This document shows, in pieces, positions 35,564 through 45,075 of a stretch of DNA of 64,000 nucleotides (position 1 is its first letter; each line of letters opens with the position of its first letter). The notes below the pieces were generated by a model, which saw only the letters and a list, made by a program, of their open reading frames with translations, was not told where the DNA came from and ran no database searches. Made by a program: the position numbers and the translations under genes. The stretch comes from Deinococcales bacterium. Lineage in GTDB: Bacteria > Deinococcota > Deinococci > Deinococcales > JAAFIG01. Where the stretch lies: the NCBI GenBank assembly GCA_013298595.1, contig JAAFIG010000003.1:164460-228459 (forward strand). Reading direction: 5' to 3'.

Positions 35564-35868
35564 CAGCTATTCTCGTCTTCAAAGGGATTAGAAATCACCA
35601 CAGGACTGCGTTCTCGAGGGAAAGGGTCAGGTTCGTCTTTCAAATGAGGTCTGTTTTCAGTAAAAATTCGTGCCATTTCAATAGACCAACCACGCTCTAC
35701 AATTTCGCGTTGCTGCTGCGTGAGGCTGGCTAATTCTTCTGGAGTGGGAACAGGGCGTTCGTTGACAATATTCACATCCAAATGCACCCGTTTTTGCTGA
35801 CCATTTCGCAATGCCACCAGGATTTGCTGCACCTCGAGTTCAAATTCATCCACAGTCATGGTTTTCAT
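35563..35868 (-). CDS. Antitoxin partner of VapC
   Basis: 101-residue acidic protein placed directly before vapC with a one-base overlap, the normal antitoxin position. The sequence (MKTMTVDEFELEVQQILVAL, then TQQQREIVERGWSIEMARI) does not clearly match AbrB-, PHD- or ribbon-helix-helix antitoxins; the C-terminal Pro/Asp-rich tail would be the toxin-binding part. AAGAGGTG stands five bases before the ATG. It follows purB by 21 bases. Confidence 0.75.
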   Translation of the reverse strand: MKTMTVDEFELEVQQILVALRNGQQKRVHLDVNIVNERPVPTPEELASLTQQQREIVERGWSIEMARIFTENRPHLKDEPDPFPRERSPVVISNPFEDENS

Positions 35869-35889
35869 GGTTCACCTCTTAGCCTGAGT

Positions 35890-37245
35890 CTAGCGAATTT
35901 CCGAGACCAATTCAGCCGCTAATCCAACATACATTTCAGGGCGCATCTCGAGAAGGCGTTTCTTATCAGCTTCTGGAATCTCGAGGCTTTGGATAAAAGC
36001 TCGCATGGTTGCTGCATCCACGTTTTCACCTCGAGTTAAATCCTTCATGCGTTCATAGCCGTTTGGTACGTTGTATTTTCGCATCACGGTTTGAATCGGT
36101 TCGGCGAGAAGCATCCATTCATGTTCGAGATCAGCGGCGATTCTGGTGTGGTTCACTTCGAGTTTAGCAATGCCTGCTTTTAAGCTCGAGAAAGCAATGA
36201 CTGTGTGCGCTAAGCCCACACCAATGTTTCGCAGTGCGCTCGAGTCGGATAAATCGCGTTGCAACCTCGAGACTTCAAGTTTAGAGGCAAGATGAGCAAA
36301 GGTCGCATTGGCAAGTCCTAAGTTCGCTTCGGCATTCTCAAAATCTATGGGATTAACTTTGTGTGGCATGGTACTCGAGCCGATTTCACCCGCCACGACG
36401 CGTTGTTTGAAATATCCAAGGCTGATGTACTGCCAAATATCCTGAGCGAATCCAAGGGCGATTTGATTGAAACGCATTAAATTATGAAAAACCTCGGCAA
36501 TAAAATCATGTGATTCAATTTGCGTGGTTAAAGGGTTGTACGTTAAACCCAAACCAGTTACAAAAGCTCGAGCTAATTCACGCCAATTTGCATTGGGGTA
36601 CGCACTGGTGTGTGCATTAAAATTCCCCACTGCCCCAGCGAATTTCCCAAGATATTCTTGAACCTCGAGTTGCTTAAACTGGCGTTGCCAACGGTACACA
36701 AACACTGCCAGTTCCTTACCCAAAGTGGTTGGACTGGCAGGCTGTCCGTGCGTGCGTGCCATCATCGGCACGGACTGATGCAACACAGCCAAACTCGAAA
36801 CAGAACTCATCACCTCGAGCAACAACGGTTGCACCTGTGTTTTCAAAGCATCACGTAACATCAATGCATACGCTAAATTGTTAATATCCTCGGACGTACA
36901 CGCAAAATGCACAAACTCACCAACATCTTCTAAACTCGAGCCTTTGAATTTCTCACGAATAAAATACTCAACTGCTTTCACATCATGCCGCGTGGTGCGT
37001 TCGATCTCCTTAATTCGTTCAGCATCAGAAACCGAAAAATTGGATTTGAAATTCTCGAGCAACACAATCTCAGATTGAGTCAAAACACGAATACTCTCGA
37101 GCTGAGCTTTTGTTAAAAACTCCAACCACTCGAGTTCAACAACCACACGATACTTCATCAAAGCAAACTCAGAAACAAAATCCTCGAGCGGCTGAGTCAC
37201 CCGAGCATACCGCCCATCAATCGGAGAAATACTTTTGATACTCAT
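35890..37245 (-). CDS. purB: Adenylosuccinate lyase
   Basis: 451-residue enzyme that cleaves SAICAR and adenylosuccinate. Visible are SPIDGRYARVTQPLEDFVSE, TTRHDVKAVEYFIREK, the HGQP motif (ARTHGQPASPTTLGKE) and the signature loop GSSTMPHKVNPIDFENAEAN. Sequence features and length follow the long Escherichia-type PurB closely, rather than the shorter Bacillus type, suggesting an old transfer. CTCGAGG stands as ribosome site five bases before the ATG. Confidence 0.97.
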   Translation of the reverse strand: MSIKSISPIDGRYARVTQPLEDFVSEFALMKYRVVVELEWLEFLTKAQLESIRVLTQSEIVLLENFKSNFSVSDAERIKEIERTTRHDVKAVEYFIREKFKGSSLEDVGEFVHFACTSEDINNLAYALMLRDALKTQVQPLLLEVMSSVSSLAVLHQSVPMMARTHGQPASPTTLGKELAVFVYRWQRQFKQLEVQEYLGKFAGAVGNFNAHTSAYPNANWRELARAFVTGLGLTYNPLTTQIESHDFIAEVFHNLMRFNQIALGFAQDIWQYISLGYFKQRVVAGEIGSSTMPHKVNPIDFENAEANLGLANATFAHLASKLEVSRLQRDLSDSSALRNIGVGLAHTVIAFSSLKAGIAKLEVNHTRIAADLEHEWMLLAEPIQTVMRKYNVPNGYERMKDLTRGENVDAATMRAFIQSLEIPEADKKRLLEMRPEMYVGLAAELVSEIR

Positions 37246-37269
37246 ACGAACCTCGAGAACAATGTTTTT

Positions 37270-37691
37270 GTAGGGGCGAACCCCTGTGTTCGCCCTGTGA
37301 CCAGCGATTGAACTACAATCTTGATATTCTCAATTTTTGACCATTGAATTGGATTCTCAGGGAGGGTACAAGACCCTCCGCTACGAAAAACATCCATAAC
37401 CCGTAGGGGCGAACCTCGTGTTCGCCCTGTGGTTAGCGATTGAATTACAATCTCAATATTCTTGATTTGTTTTTGGGTGCTGAACAATTGAATGTTGTTT
37501 CCAGCAGGGCGATGACAAGCATCGCCCCTACGAAAGGCTGAATTGACATTGCCCTTAACCCGTAGGGGCGAACCTCGTGTTCGCCCAGTGACCAACGATT
37601 GTATGATTTTTTCAAATCTCGAGACTTGTTTTTCCAGACCTGACCATTGAATTTTGTTCTTGGCAGGGCGGATATGGGAGTCCACCCCTAC
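37270..37691. repeat. Three tandem about 116-131-base palindrome-ended repeats between purB and purDM
   Basis: Units at 37270-37385, 37402-37532 and 37561-37691. Each starts with (C)GTAGGGGCGAAC, continues with TTCGCCC and a conserved GTGACCAGCGATTGA-like block, and ends with a purine-rich GCAGGGCG..CGCCCCTACG, which is the inverted form of the start. The spacers between units also resemble each other (CAT..TAACC). This fills the 463 bases between purB and purDM; the 230-codon frame over it has no support as a gene. Confidence 0.8.
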
Positions 37692-37708
37692 AGAATGGAT
37701 GTTGAATT

Positions 37709-40012
37709 TCATTGCAGCACCACACCTTCGTTGACTCGAGGGATGATTTCGCCAATGAGGTATACGTCGTCGCCGAGTATCTCGAGGGCTTGTATTAATT
37801 GTTGTTCTGGAATGATGACGGTCATACCGATGCCCATGTTGAAGGCGTGGTATGCGTCTCGTTCGGTTAATTTGGCTCGCTCGAGAATCAGTTTGAAAAT
37901 GCTGGGGATGCGCCATGTGCCGCGTTTGATCCAAGCAGTTTTATTTTTGGGTAGGGTGCGTGGAATGTTGTCCCAGAGTCCGCCGCCTGTGATGTGTGCC
38001 ATGGCACGAATATCGATACCTGATTCCTCGAGGGCATTGATGTGGTCTAAGTACGAACGGTGTGGCATGAGGAGCGCTTCGCCGATGGTCATGCCTTCAA
38101 GATCAGCTCGAGGTTTGTTCCAATTCAGTCCTGCGAGGGTTTTTCGGGCGAGGCTGTATCCGTTGGTGTGCAGTCCACTCGAGGGGAGGGCAAGGATGCA
38201 ATCGCCAATTTCGACTCGAGTACCATCTATGAGCTTGCCATGCTCGAGACTGCCGACCATTGTGCCTGCTACGTCTGATTCACCGCTTTTGTAGACTCCG
38301 GGCATTTCGGCTGTTTCACCGCCAAGAATCACGCAATTGGCGGCTCGGCAGGCTTCTGCCATGCTCGAGACGATGGTGGCGACCCATTCGGCTTTGAGGG
38401 TGTTGGCTGCGATGTAATCCAGAAAGAACAATGGTTTTGCACTTTGAACAAGTATGTCGTTGATACCATGATTGACGATGTCTGCGCCGATTCCTGTCCA
38501 ATTGCCTACTTTGGCTGCTACCATTGTTTTTGTGCCGACACCATCGGTACTGGCAACCAATAATGGGCGTTGCATACTTTGTAAACTCGAGATGTCGAAC
38601 ACACCACCGAATGCTCCAACACCTGCGATCACTCGAGCATCGTGGGTGGATCGTACTGCGTCTTGCATCAGGGTGACTGCTCGAGTTCCTTCGGCGATGT
38701 TGACTCCTGCTTGGGCGTAGGCGTCGGCTGGGTTAGGCGAAGCCATGTTGGTTTGACCAATGTCGGTTCGGTAGTGTGCGCCTTCAAAGCCGATCTTCGA
38801 GATTCCTGCATAGGCTTTTTTCAGGGCTTGCTCGAGGTTTTTGCCTGTGGCACTGATACTGAGTACTCGTCCGCCACTTGAGAGGATTTTGTTGTTCTCG
38901 AGTTTTGTGCCTGCATGAAATGCCATCAGGTCGTCTGGGAGATGCTCGAGTCCGTGTACTTCAAAACCCGTTGTGTATTCTTCTGGGTAGCCACCACTTG
39001 CCATGACCACGGTGGCACAAGATTCGTTTTTCCAGATTGGCTCGAGGTTAGCTAAATTTCCATCTATGCAAGCATCAATAATCTCGAGTAAATCTGTTTC
39101 GAGCAGCGGCAATTGCACTTGGGTTTCTGGGTCACCAAACCGAGCGTTAAACTCGAGGACACGGATGCCATCTTCGGTGAGCATAACGCCTGGGTACAGC
39201 ACACCTTTGAATGGTTCACCTCGAGCTGCCATACCCTCGAGTATCGGTTGCACAACGCTGATTCGGATTTCCTCGAGGAGTTCAGCACTGATGTCTGAGG
39301 CTGGGGCGTATGCTCCCATGCCGCCTGTATTCAAGCCATGATCTCCGTCCAAAGCGCGTTTATGATCCCTTGCGGGTGGCATCATCTTGGCGGTTGTTCC
39401 ATCACAAAAACACAAGGCGCTGACTTCGCGTCCAGAAAGGCGTTCTTCAATCACCACAGTTTGTCCAGCTTCGCCAAAAGCTCCAGAAAACATTTGTGTG
39501 ATGGCATACTCGGCTTGTTCTACCGTATCGCAAATCAGTACACCTTTTCCTAATGCCAGCCCATCGGCTTTAATCACAAAACCTTCGGTATTAAAAGGAA
39601 AGTCACGCACGACTTCTAAGCCATCCTCGAGATTCTGACAAACCGCAAAATCGGCTGTTGGCACATTGCAAGAACGCATCATGGTTTTGGCAAAGGCTTT
39701 GCTCCACTCGAGTTTAGCGGCGGCTTGACTCGCCCCGAAAACCCGTAATCCTTTTTGTTCAAAGACATCCACAATCCCAGCTGCCAGTGGGTCGTCTGGT
39801 CCAATGATGGTGAGATCAATTTTTTGTGACACTGCAAACTCGAGCAATGCTGGTATATCCGTGGCTTTGATTGGTACATTCTCGAGTTTTGAATGTGAAG
39901 CTGTGCCACCGTTACCTGGGGCAACAAAAACTTTTTTGGCTCGAGGGCTTTGTAATACTTTCCATGCAATCGCGTGTTCGCGTCCGCCACCACCAACAAT
40001 CAAAATTCGCAT
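37709..40012 (-). CDS. purDM: Fused GAR synthetase - AIR synthetase
   Basis: 767-residue fusion of PurD (residues about 1-425) and PurM (about 435-767), steps two and five of purine synthesis. PurD is an ATP-grasp enzyme starting MRILIVGGGGREHAIAWKVL, with GLALGKGV and ARDHKRALDGDHGLNTGGMG. PurM has ASTDGVGTKTMVA, GGETAEMPGVY and HITGGGLWDNIPR. Start ATG 40012 with GAGGGG seven bases upstream; the ribosome site abuts a palindromic repeat at 40026. Such a fusion is known in eukaryotes (GARS-AIRS) but is uncommon in bacteria. Confidence 0.96.
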   Translation of the reverse strand: MRILIVGGGGREHAIAWKVLQSPRAKKVFVAPGNGGTASHSKLENVPIKATDIPALLEFAVSQKIDLTIIGPDDPLAAGIVDVFEQKGLRVFGASQAAAKLEWSKAFAKTMMRSCNVPTADFAVCQNLEDGLEVVRDFPFNTEGFVIKADGLALGKGVLICDTVEQAEYAITQMFSGAFGEAGQTVVIEERLSGREVSALCFCDGTTAKMMPPARDHKRALDGDHGLNTGGMGAYAPASDISAELLEEIRISVVQPILEGMAARGEPFKGVLYPGVMLTEDGIRVLEFNARFGDPETQVQLPLLETDLLEIIDACIDGNLANLEPIWKNESCATVVMASGGYPEEYTTGFEVHGLEHLPDDLMAFHAGTKLENNKILSSGGRVLSISATGKNLEQALKKAYAGISKIGFEGAHYRTDIGQTNMASPNPADAYAQAGVNIAEGTRAVTLMQDAVRSTHDARVIAGVGAFGGVFDISSLQSMQRPLLVASTDGVGTKTMVAAKVGNWTGIGADIVNHGINDILVQSAKPLFFLDYIAANTLKAEWVATIVSSMAEACRAANCVILGGETAEMPGVYKSGESDVAGTMVGSLEHGKLIDGTRVEIGDCILALPSSGLHTNGYSLARKTLAGLNWNKPRADLEGMTIGEALLMPHRSYLDHINALEESGIDIRAMAHITGGGLWDNIPRTLPKNKTAWIKRGTWRIPSIFKLILERAKLTERDAYHAFNMGIGMTVIIPEQQLIQALEILGDDVYLIGEIIPRVNEGVVLQ

Positions 40013-40025
40013 TTTCTGCCCCTCA

Positions 40026-40051
40026 CCGTAGGGGCGGGGCTTGCCTCGCCC
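40026..40051. repeat. GTAGGGGCG repeat in the purDM leader
   Basis: CCGTAGGGGCGGGGCTTGCC, then TCGCCC: family member placed directly before the purDM start, its end supplying part of the purine-rich ribosome site. Confidence 0.7.
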
Positions 40052-40088
40052 TTGCACCCACGTAATTTATTTTGTGCTTTAACTTCTT

Positions 40089-41594
40089 TCACACGCCCTC
40101 GAAAACATTTTTATCTCGAGTTTCAGCAAAGAGCCATTCTGGAATTTTTAAGGGGTAGTTACCCGTCATGCAGGCGTAGCAATGCCCTGTGTCGGCAGCT
40201 GGTACATCGGTATTGCTGATCGCGGCTCGTAAGCCTTCTTCTGTTATGTACGCGAGGCTGTCTGCGCCAATATGCACTCGGATTTCCTCGAGACTGCGGT
40301 TATGAGCAATTAACTGCCCGCGTGTTGCCATGTCCACGCCCATAAAGCATGGGTGGCGAATGGGTGGGCAAGCAACGCGCAGGTGAACCTCGAGTGCGCC
40401 TGCATCACGCAGAAGTTTCACCAGTGGTCCTGAGGTTGTGCCTCGGACAATGCTGTCGTCTATCAGCACAACGCGTTTGCCTGCTAAGTTAGCGCGTAAT
40501 GGATTGTATTTGAGTTGCATGCCAATTTCACGCAAACTCTGGTCTGGGGTAATAAAAGTGCGTCCGATGTATCTGTTTTTAATCAGACCTTCGGTGTACG
40601 GGATGCCACTCTCGAGACTATACCCAATGCCGTGTGGTGTGGCGCTATCTGGTACAGCAACCACAACATCTGCTTCGACAGGGGCTTCTTTGGCAAGTCT
40701 GCGTCCAATGCGTTGCCGCACATCGTGAACAACATTACCCTCGAGGTTGGTGTCTGGACGAGCAAAGTACACGTATTCAAAGCTGCACATGGCAAGTTGT
40801 TTGTGATGCTCGAGTTTTAAGCTGGTGACACCGCGCTGATCTATGCGAATAATTTCGCCTGGTTCGATGTCTCGGATAAATTCTGCGCCAATGGTGTTAA
40901 GGGCGCAGCTTTCTGAGGCAAAAACCCAGCCATTATCGCCAAGTTTACCCAAGCAAAGTGGGCGCAATCCTTGTAGGTCCCGCACGCCATAAACGGCATC
41001 CTTGGTGAGAACACCTAGTGTGTACGCACCTTCAGCCTCGAGCATAAAACTAATCAGTTGTGATTGCCAAAAATCCACGTCTTTGATGTTTACACTTGAG
41101 CCATTTTCGGTTTTCACTCGAGCGGTTTCAAAACCTGATAATTGCGTTGGTACAGCCAGCATATAGGTCAGAACTTCGCTGTCGGAAGTGCTGCTTAAAC
41201 CACCACCACGCTCGAGCAGGCGTTTACGGAGCGTATGGGCATTGGTCAGGTTGCCGTTATGCGCTACCGAAAGTGGTCCATGAAGCGTTTCGATCAAGTA
41301 CGGTTGTGCATTTTTCACATGACTCGAGCCAGTGGTGCTGTACCTAGTGTGTCCAATGGCGTGTGTGCCTTGTAGCATTTCGAGGTTATCTTCTTTAAAA
41401 ACCTGAGAAACCAAACCCATATCCTTATGGATTTTGGCAGTGTTTCCATCAGAACTGACAATGCCTGCGCTTTCTTGCCCTCGGTGTTGCAAGGCGTACA
41501 AGGCAAAGAAAGTGACTCTTGGCACATCCCGATTTGGGGCGTAGACCGCGAAAACACCGCATTCTTCGTGCGGTTTATCATCAAAAACGTTCAT
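40089..41594 (-). CDS. purF: Amidophosphoribosyltransferase
   Basis: 501-residue enzyme for the committed first step, glutamine plus PRPP to phosphoribosylamine. An 11-residue propeptide (MNVFDDKPHEE) precedes the nucleophile Cys12 (CGVFAVY). The phosphoribosyltransferase part has VVLIDDSIVRGTTSG (PRPP loop). CPPIRHPC and HCYACMTGNYP fit the Fe-S cysteines of the Bacillus-type enzyme. It is the first gene of the operon, divergent from dcd; CTCGAGG serves as ribosome site eight bases before the ATG. No purine riboswitch is visible in the 115-base leader region. Confidence 0.97.
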   Translation of the reverse strand: MNVFDDKPHEECGVFAVYAPNRDVPRVTFFALYALQHRGQESAGIVSSDGNTAKIHKDMGLVSQVFKEDNLEMLQGTHAIGHTRYSTTGSSHVKNAQPYLIETLHGPLSVAHNGNLTNAHTLRKRLLERGGGLSSTSDSEVLTYMLAVPTQLSGFETARVKTENGSSVNIKDVDFWQSQLISFMLEAEGAYTLGVLTKDAVYGVRDLQGLRPLCLGKLGDNGWVFASESCALNTIGAEFIRDIEPGEIIRIDQRGVTSLKLEHHKQLAMCSFEYVYFARPDTNLEGNVVHDVRQRIGRRLAKEAPVEADVVVAVPDSATPHGIGYSLESGIPYTEGLIKNRYIGRTFITPDQSLREIGMQLKYNPLRANLAGKRVVLIDDSIVRGTTSGPLVKLLRDAGALEVHLRVACPPIRHPCFMGVDMATRGQLIAHNRSLEEIRVHIGADSLAYITEEGLRAAISNTDVPAADTGHCYACMTGNYPLKIPEWLFAETRDKNVFEGV

Positions 41595-41709
41595 CCGTGC
41601 AACCTCGAGCGGGTAGGTTCAATCACGTTTACCCAGTGTTTCAAAAAAAGTCGGGATGGTCAAGACAGCCCTGTCCTTGCACTGGGTACAAACTGTTATG
41701 CTAGTGCTT

Positions 41710-42273
41710 ATGATTCAACCCGATTGGTGGATTCGGCAAAAAGCGCTCGAGGAAGGCATGATTGAACCTTTTGCAGATCGGCAAGTACGTAAAAATGCTG
41801 ATGGCAGTGGTGTGATTAGCTTTGGAGTCTCGAGTTTTGGTTATGATTTACGAGCTGCCAGAGAATGGAAAATCTTTGTCAATGCTTTTAATACCGTAGT
41901 AGATCCAAAGAATTTTGATCCTCGAGCTTTTATTGACTTTGAAGGCGATGAAGTGATTATTCCACCGAATAGTTTTGTACTGGCTCGCAGTGTTGAGTAT
42001 ATGCGAATCCCTGATAATGTGATGGTGGTGGCGCTGGGGAAATCCACATATGCCCGCGTCGGAATTGTTGCCAATGTAACGCCTTTAGAACCGGGTTGGG
42101 AAGGTCATGTCACCCTCGAGTTTAGTAACACCACACCGTTGCCTGCCAAAATGTATGCCAATGAAGGCTGTGTGCAACTGCTATTCTTTGAAGGACCAAA
42201 ACCCGAAGTGACTTACCGAGACCGCGCTGGTAAGTACCAAGGGCAAACGGGTGTCACACTGCCGCGTTTATAG
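41710..42273 (+). CDS. dcd: dCTP deaminase
   Basis: 187-residue enzyme converting dCTP to dUTP for dTTP supply. Visible are [53 protein letters not shown] with the catalytic Glu region ([12 protein letters not shown]), and [11 protein letters not shown] at the C-terminus. ATG 41710 is used rather than the longer frame, since TATGCT (41697-41702) stands seven bases before it. It ends back-to-back with the convergent rnhA. Confidence 0.96.
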   Translation: MIQPDWWIRQKALEEGMIEPFADRQVRKNADGSGVISFGVSSFGYDLRAAREWKIFVNAFNTVVDPKNFDPRAFIDFEGDEVIIPPNSFVLARSVEYMRIPDNVMVVALGKSTYARVGIVANVTPLEPGWEGHVTLEFSNTTPLPAKMYANEGCVQLLFFEGPKPEVTYRDRAGKYQGQTGVTLPRL

Positions 42274-42741
42274 CTATAAAAACTTCTTTGCAGCGGCTCG
42301 AGCCAGTTGATCGCAACGTTCGTTGAGATCGTTACCTGCGTGTCCTTTGACCCAAGCCCATGAAATCTGGTGTTGGGTCTCGAGGGCAACCAGTTTTTCC
42401 CAGAGTTCTTTGTTCTTAACGGGTTGTTTGTCTTTGGTTTTCCAGCCATTGCGAATCCAGTTTTTCAGCCAACCATCTTCAAAGGCTTTGCGTAAATACT
42501 GCGAATCGGTGTACAAAGTCACAATACATGGGCTGTTTAATGCCTCGAGTGCACCAATCGCGGCTTGCAGTTCCATGCGGTTGTTGGTGCTGTTAGCTTC
42601 GCCACCACTTAACTCGAGCGTGCTGGTTTTACCGTTTTGATGGGTGTATTCGAGAACCGCCGCCCAACCGCCCGCGCCTGGGTTGCCAAGGCAGCTTCCA
42701 TCGGTGTGAATCGTGATTTGTTTACGTGGTGTGTCAGTCAT
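42274..42741 (-). CDS. rnhA: Ribonuclease HI
   Basis: 155-residue nuclease that degrades the RNA strand of RNA-DNA hybrids. The DEDD site is seen in [42 protein letters not shown] and [14 protein letters not shown]; the basic protrusion is [20 protein letters not shown]. Stop codon directly adjoins that of dcd with no gap. TAATCT lies nine bases before the ATG. Confidence 0.96.
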   Translation of the reverse strand: MTDTPRKQITIHTDGSCLGNPGAGGWAAVLEYTHQNGKTSTLELSGGEANSTNNRMELQAAIGALEALNSPCIVTLYTDSQYLRKAFEDGWLKNWIRNGWKTKDKQPVKNKELWEKLVALETQHQISWAWVKGHAGNDLNERCDQLARAAAKKFL

Positions 42742-42776
42742 GCAGCTGTCAGATTAACATGGGCTATACTCGAGTC

Positions 42777-43061
42777 ATGATTACAGCCATTACTTTGGTA
42801 CGAGCCACTCGAGATGGTGTTTCCGAAACCGCGCAGCGTTTAGCTGCCATGCAGTACGTCTCGGAGTGTTATAGCGTGACTGGCGATTGGGATATTGTCT
42901 GTGTGTTGCGTTTGCCTCAATTTGAGGATTTAGATGCTGTAGTAACCAAGGAGTTACGTTTGATTCCTGGTATCGAGCGCACCCAAACCATGATGGCATT
43001 TAAGGCATATTCTAAAGATTTACTCGATCAAGGTTTTGGTATTGGTATGGATGAAAATTGA
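42777..43061 (+). CDS. Stand-alone Lrp/AsnC ligand-binding domain protein
   Basis: 94-residue protein consisting only of the RAM (AsnC ligand-binding) domain: MITAITLVRATRDGVSETAQ, AMQYVSECYSVTGDWDIVCVLR and IPGIERTQTMMAFKAYS. Without a helix-turn-helix it may modulate other Lrp proteins or bind amino acids as an octamer. TATACT stands six bases before ATG 42777; this box and rnhA's start face each other in a 35-base gap. Confidence 0.9.
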   Translation: MITAITLVRATRDGVSETAQRLAAMQYVSECYSVTGDWDIVCVLRLPQFEDLDAVVTKELRLIPGIERTQTMMAFKAYSKDLLDQGFGIGMDEN

Positions 43062-43086
43062 AACACTTTGAACAGCAAATCTGTGC

Positions 43087-43620
43087 TTATTTCAAATCAA
43101 TCAGTGCTTGGGTGGCAAGTTCGAGGTCTTTAGAAGCAGGGTCAAAACCTTCAAGCACTTGATAAACTGTGCCATCTGATTTGACCATCAGTGTGAATGG
43201 AATAAAGTACCCATTGCCTGGTGTGCCTTGCAGCTCGGAAATGAGGTTGGTGGTACTGCTGTGTTTGGGTGTCGCGCTGCGGCTTTCGTACCAAATATCG
43301 TATTTAACTGGGTTTTGGGTTAAAACATTTTCAAAAGTGCCACGTAACTCGCCAACATTGACTCCAATAATTTTAACTTTATCGCCAAATAATCCTTGTA
43401 AACGATCTAATTCTGGCATTTCACGACGGCATGGTCCGCACCACGAAGCCCAGAAGTTCAGCACCACAGGTTGACCACGCAAACTCGAGAGGCTGACAGG
43501 TTGCTTGGCTAAATTCCATAAATTCATGTCAGGTACAAGGTCGCCAGTTGCAATCATTCTTGTTTCTGCAAGTGCTACTACCGAAACCAATGCCAAACCA
43601 ATCAGCAAGAATTTTTTCAT
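43087..43620 (-). CDS. TlpA/ResA-like exported thioredoxin
   Basis: 177-residue periplasmic thiol-disulfide protein. A signal peptide (MKKFLLIGLALVSVVALA) precedes the thioredoxin fold with the redox site WASWCGPCRREMPEL. Such proteins reduce apocytochrome c or other exported proteins and take electrons from CcdA (9662). A region of about 25 residues between the third strand and the C-terminal helix (ESRSATPKHSSTTNLI) is typical of the family. TAAACT stands five bases before the ATG. Confidence 0.92.
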   Translation of the reverse strand: MKKFLLIGLALVSVVALAETRMIATGDLVPDMNLWNLAKQPVSLSSLRGQPVVLNFWASWCGPCRREMPELDRLQGLFGDKVKIIGVNVGELRGTFENVLTQNPVKYDIWYESRSATPKHSSTTNLISELQGTPGNGYFIPFTLMVKSDGTVYQVLEGFDPASKDLELATQALIDLK

Positions 43621-43724
43621 ACATCAGTTTACTACATCGTTACTGAACTGGGTACAAACACATTTTGCTTTGTCTGGGTTACGATACGCTCAAACCTCGA
43701 GACCGAGGTAATCAGGAGGTAATC

Positions 43725-44648
43725 ATGCCCTTAGTATCTGGTGGAGCAATTCTAACCGCAGCCCGAGCAGGAAAATACGGTGTTGGTGCGTTCAATTCTA
43801 ATAATCTCGAGTTTACCCAAGCTATTCTGGAAACTGCCGAGAAACTCAAAAGCCCTGTGATCCTACAAATTTCCGAGGGCGCTCGTAAGTACGGCGGAAC
43901 CGAAAATTTAGCCCATATGATGGCTGATATGGCATCTCGAGTTTCTGTGCCTGTGGCAATTCATCAAGATCATGGCTCGAGTTTAGATATTTGTAAAAGT
44001 GCTATTGCCGCTGGTTTTACCAGTGTAATGATTGATGCTTCGCATGATGCTTTTGAAGAAAATGTGCGAATCACCAAAGAAGTGGTCGAGTACGCTCACG
44101 CTCATGGTGTGACTGTCGAAGCTGAACTTGGTCGTTTAGGTGGTATCGAAGAGCATGTCAATGTTTCTGCTGAAGATGCGTTTTTAACCGACCCTGAAGA
44201 AGCTGCGCGGTTTATCGAATTAACTGGTGTGGATTACCTTGCCATTGCTATCGGCACAAGCCACGGTGCCTACAAAGGCAAAGGTCGCCCATTTATTGAT
44301 CATGCCCGCATTGAAAAAATTGCTACACTTACCCCAATTCCACTTGTGATGCACGGTGCAAGTGGTGTACCACAATGGTTGACAGATCGTTTTAAAGCAG
44401 CGGGTGGTGAAATAGGGGAAGCCGCTGGTATCCACGATGATGACTTGCGGCGCAGTACCCAATTTGGCATTGCTAAAGTCAATATTGATACCGATTTACG
44501 TTTAGCATTCACCACCGCTGTACGTGAAGTGCTCTTAAAGAACCCCGCTGAATTCGATCCGCGTAAAATTCTTGGACCCGCTAAAGATGTGATGAAAGAA
44601 ATCGCAGCTCATCGTATGCAGGTGCTAGGAAGTGCAGGAAAAGCCTAA
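43725..44648 (+). CDS. fba: Fructose-bisphosphate aldolase, class II
   Basis: 307-residue zinc aldolase of glycolysis and gluconeogenesis. Visible are VGAFNSNNLEFTQAILETAE, zinc His in HQDHGSS, VEAELGRLGGIEEHV, GTSHGAYKGKGRPFID, LVMHGASGVP and AKVNIDTDLR. AGGAGGT stands four bases before ATG 43725, one of the clearest Shine-Dalgarno sites in the window. A strong terminator follows at once. Confidence 0.96.
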   Translation: MPLVSGGAILTAARAGKYGVGAFNSNNLEFTQAILETAEKLKSPVILQISEGARKYGGTENLAHMMADMASRVSVPVAIHQDHGSSLDICKSAIAAGFTSVMIDASHDAFEENVRITKEVVEYAHAHGVTVEAELGRLGGIEEHVNVSAEDAFLTDPEEAARFIELTGVDYLAIAIGTSHGAYKGKGRPFIDHARIEKIATLTPIPLVMHGASGVPQWLTDRFKAAGGEIGEAAGIHDDDLRRSTQFGIAKVNIDTDLRLAFTTAVREVLLKNPAEFDPRKILGPAKDVMKEIAAHRMQVLGSAGKA

Positions 44649-44663
44649 CTCGAGATTTTTTGC

Positions 44664-44702
44664 ATAAGACGAGTGCTTTGCAAAGCACTCGTCTTATTTT
44701 TG
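44664..44702 (+). terminator. Intrinsic terminator of fba
   Basis: Perfect palindrome ATAAGACGAGTGCTTTG with its complement (44664-44697), followed by TTTTTG. Between here and the ROK start at 45076 (about 370 bases) only a possible 16-codon frame (44941-44991) and a GGACATC..GATGTCC hairpin are seen; nothing firm. Confidence 0.9.
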
Positions 44703-45075
44703 TGAATTACCTCAAGTAATCATTTTAACTTTAGTCAAAAATTTTACGCACTCCATTTTTTGACCAATCATTGCAAAGCAATATCTTGATAACTCGAGTT
44801 ACTAAAACATTGTGTACCACATTACTTTAGTCATAAATCATGTAAATACTTGTTGTGCAAAGCAGTTAGACGAATTGTAAAACAAATTAACCTGTCACTG
44901 ACCAGAATTACCGCTTGACTCTAACACGAGGTCAGACAGCATGATTCTAAACGGACATCGAGACCTCCCGCTTGATGTCCACTTTTATTGATATGCCACG
45001 TTGAACACCACTAAACAACCACTCAACACAAAAAGCACTTTTGCAGAACAAACCACAAATGGTACGCTGCACAAT

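Noticed and set aside
37270..37691. CRISPR array
   Set aside because: Only three units of unequal length with ends that are inverted copies of each other and similar spacers; no short direct repeats and no cas genes.
37242..37934. 230-codon frame on the minus strand
   Set aside because: It runs across the palindromic repeat array and into the purDM 3' end in another frame; the protein is low-complexity (His/Arg/Thr) with no family and no ribosome site.
41595..41709. Purine riboswitch before purF
   Set aside because: The conserved purine aptamer loops are not present in this short divergent region.
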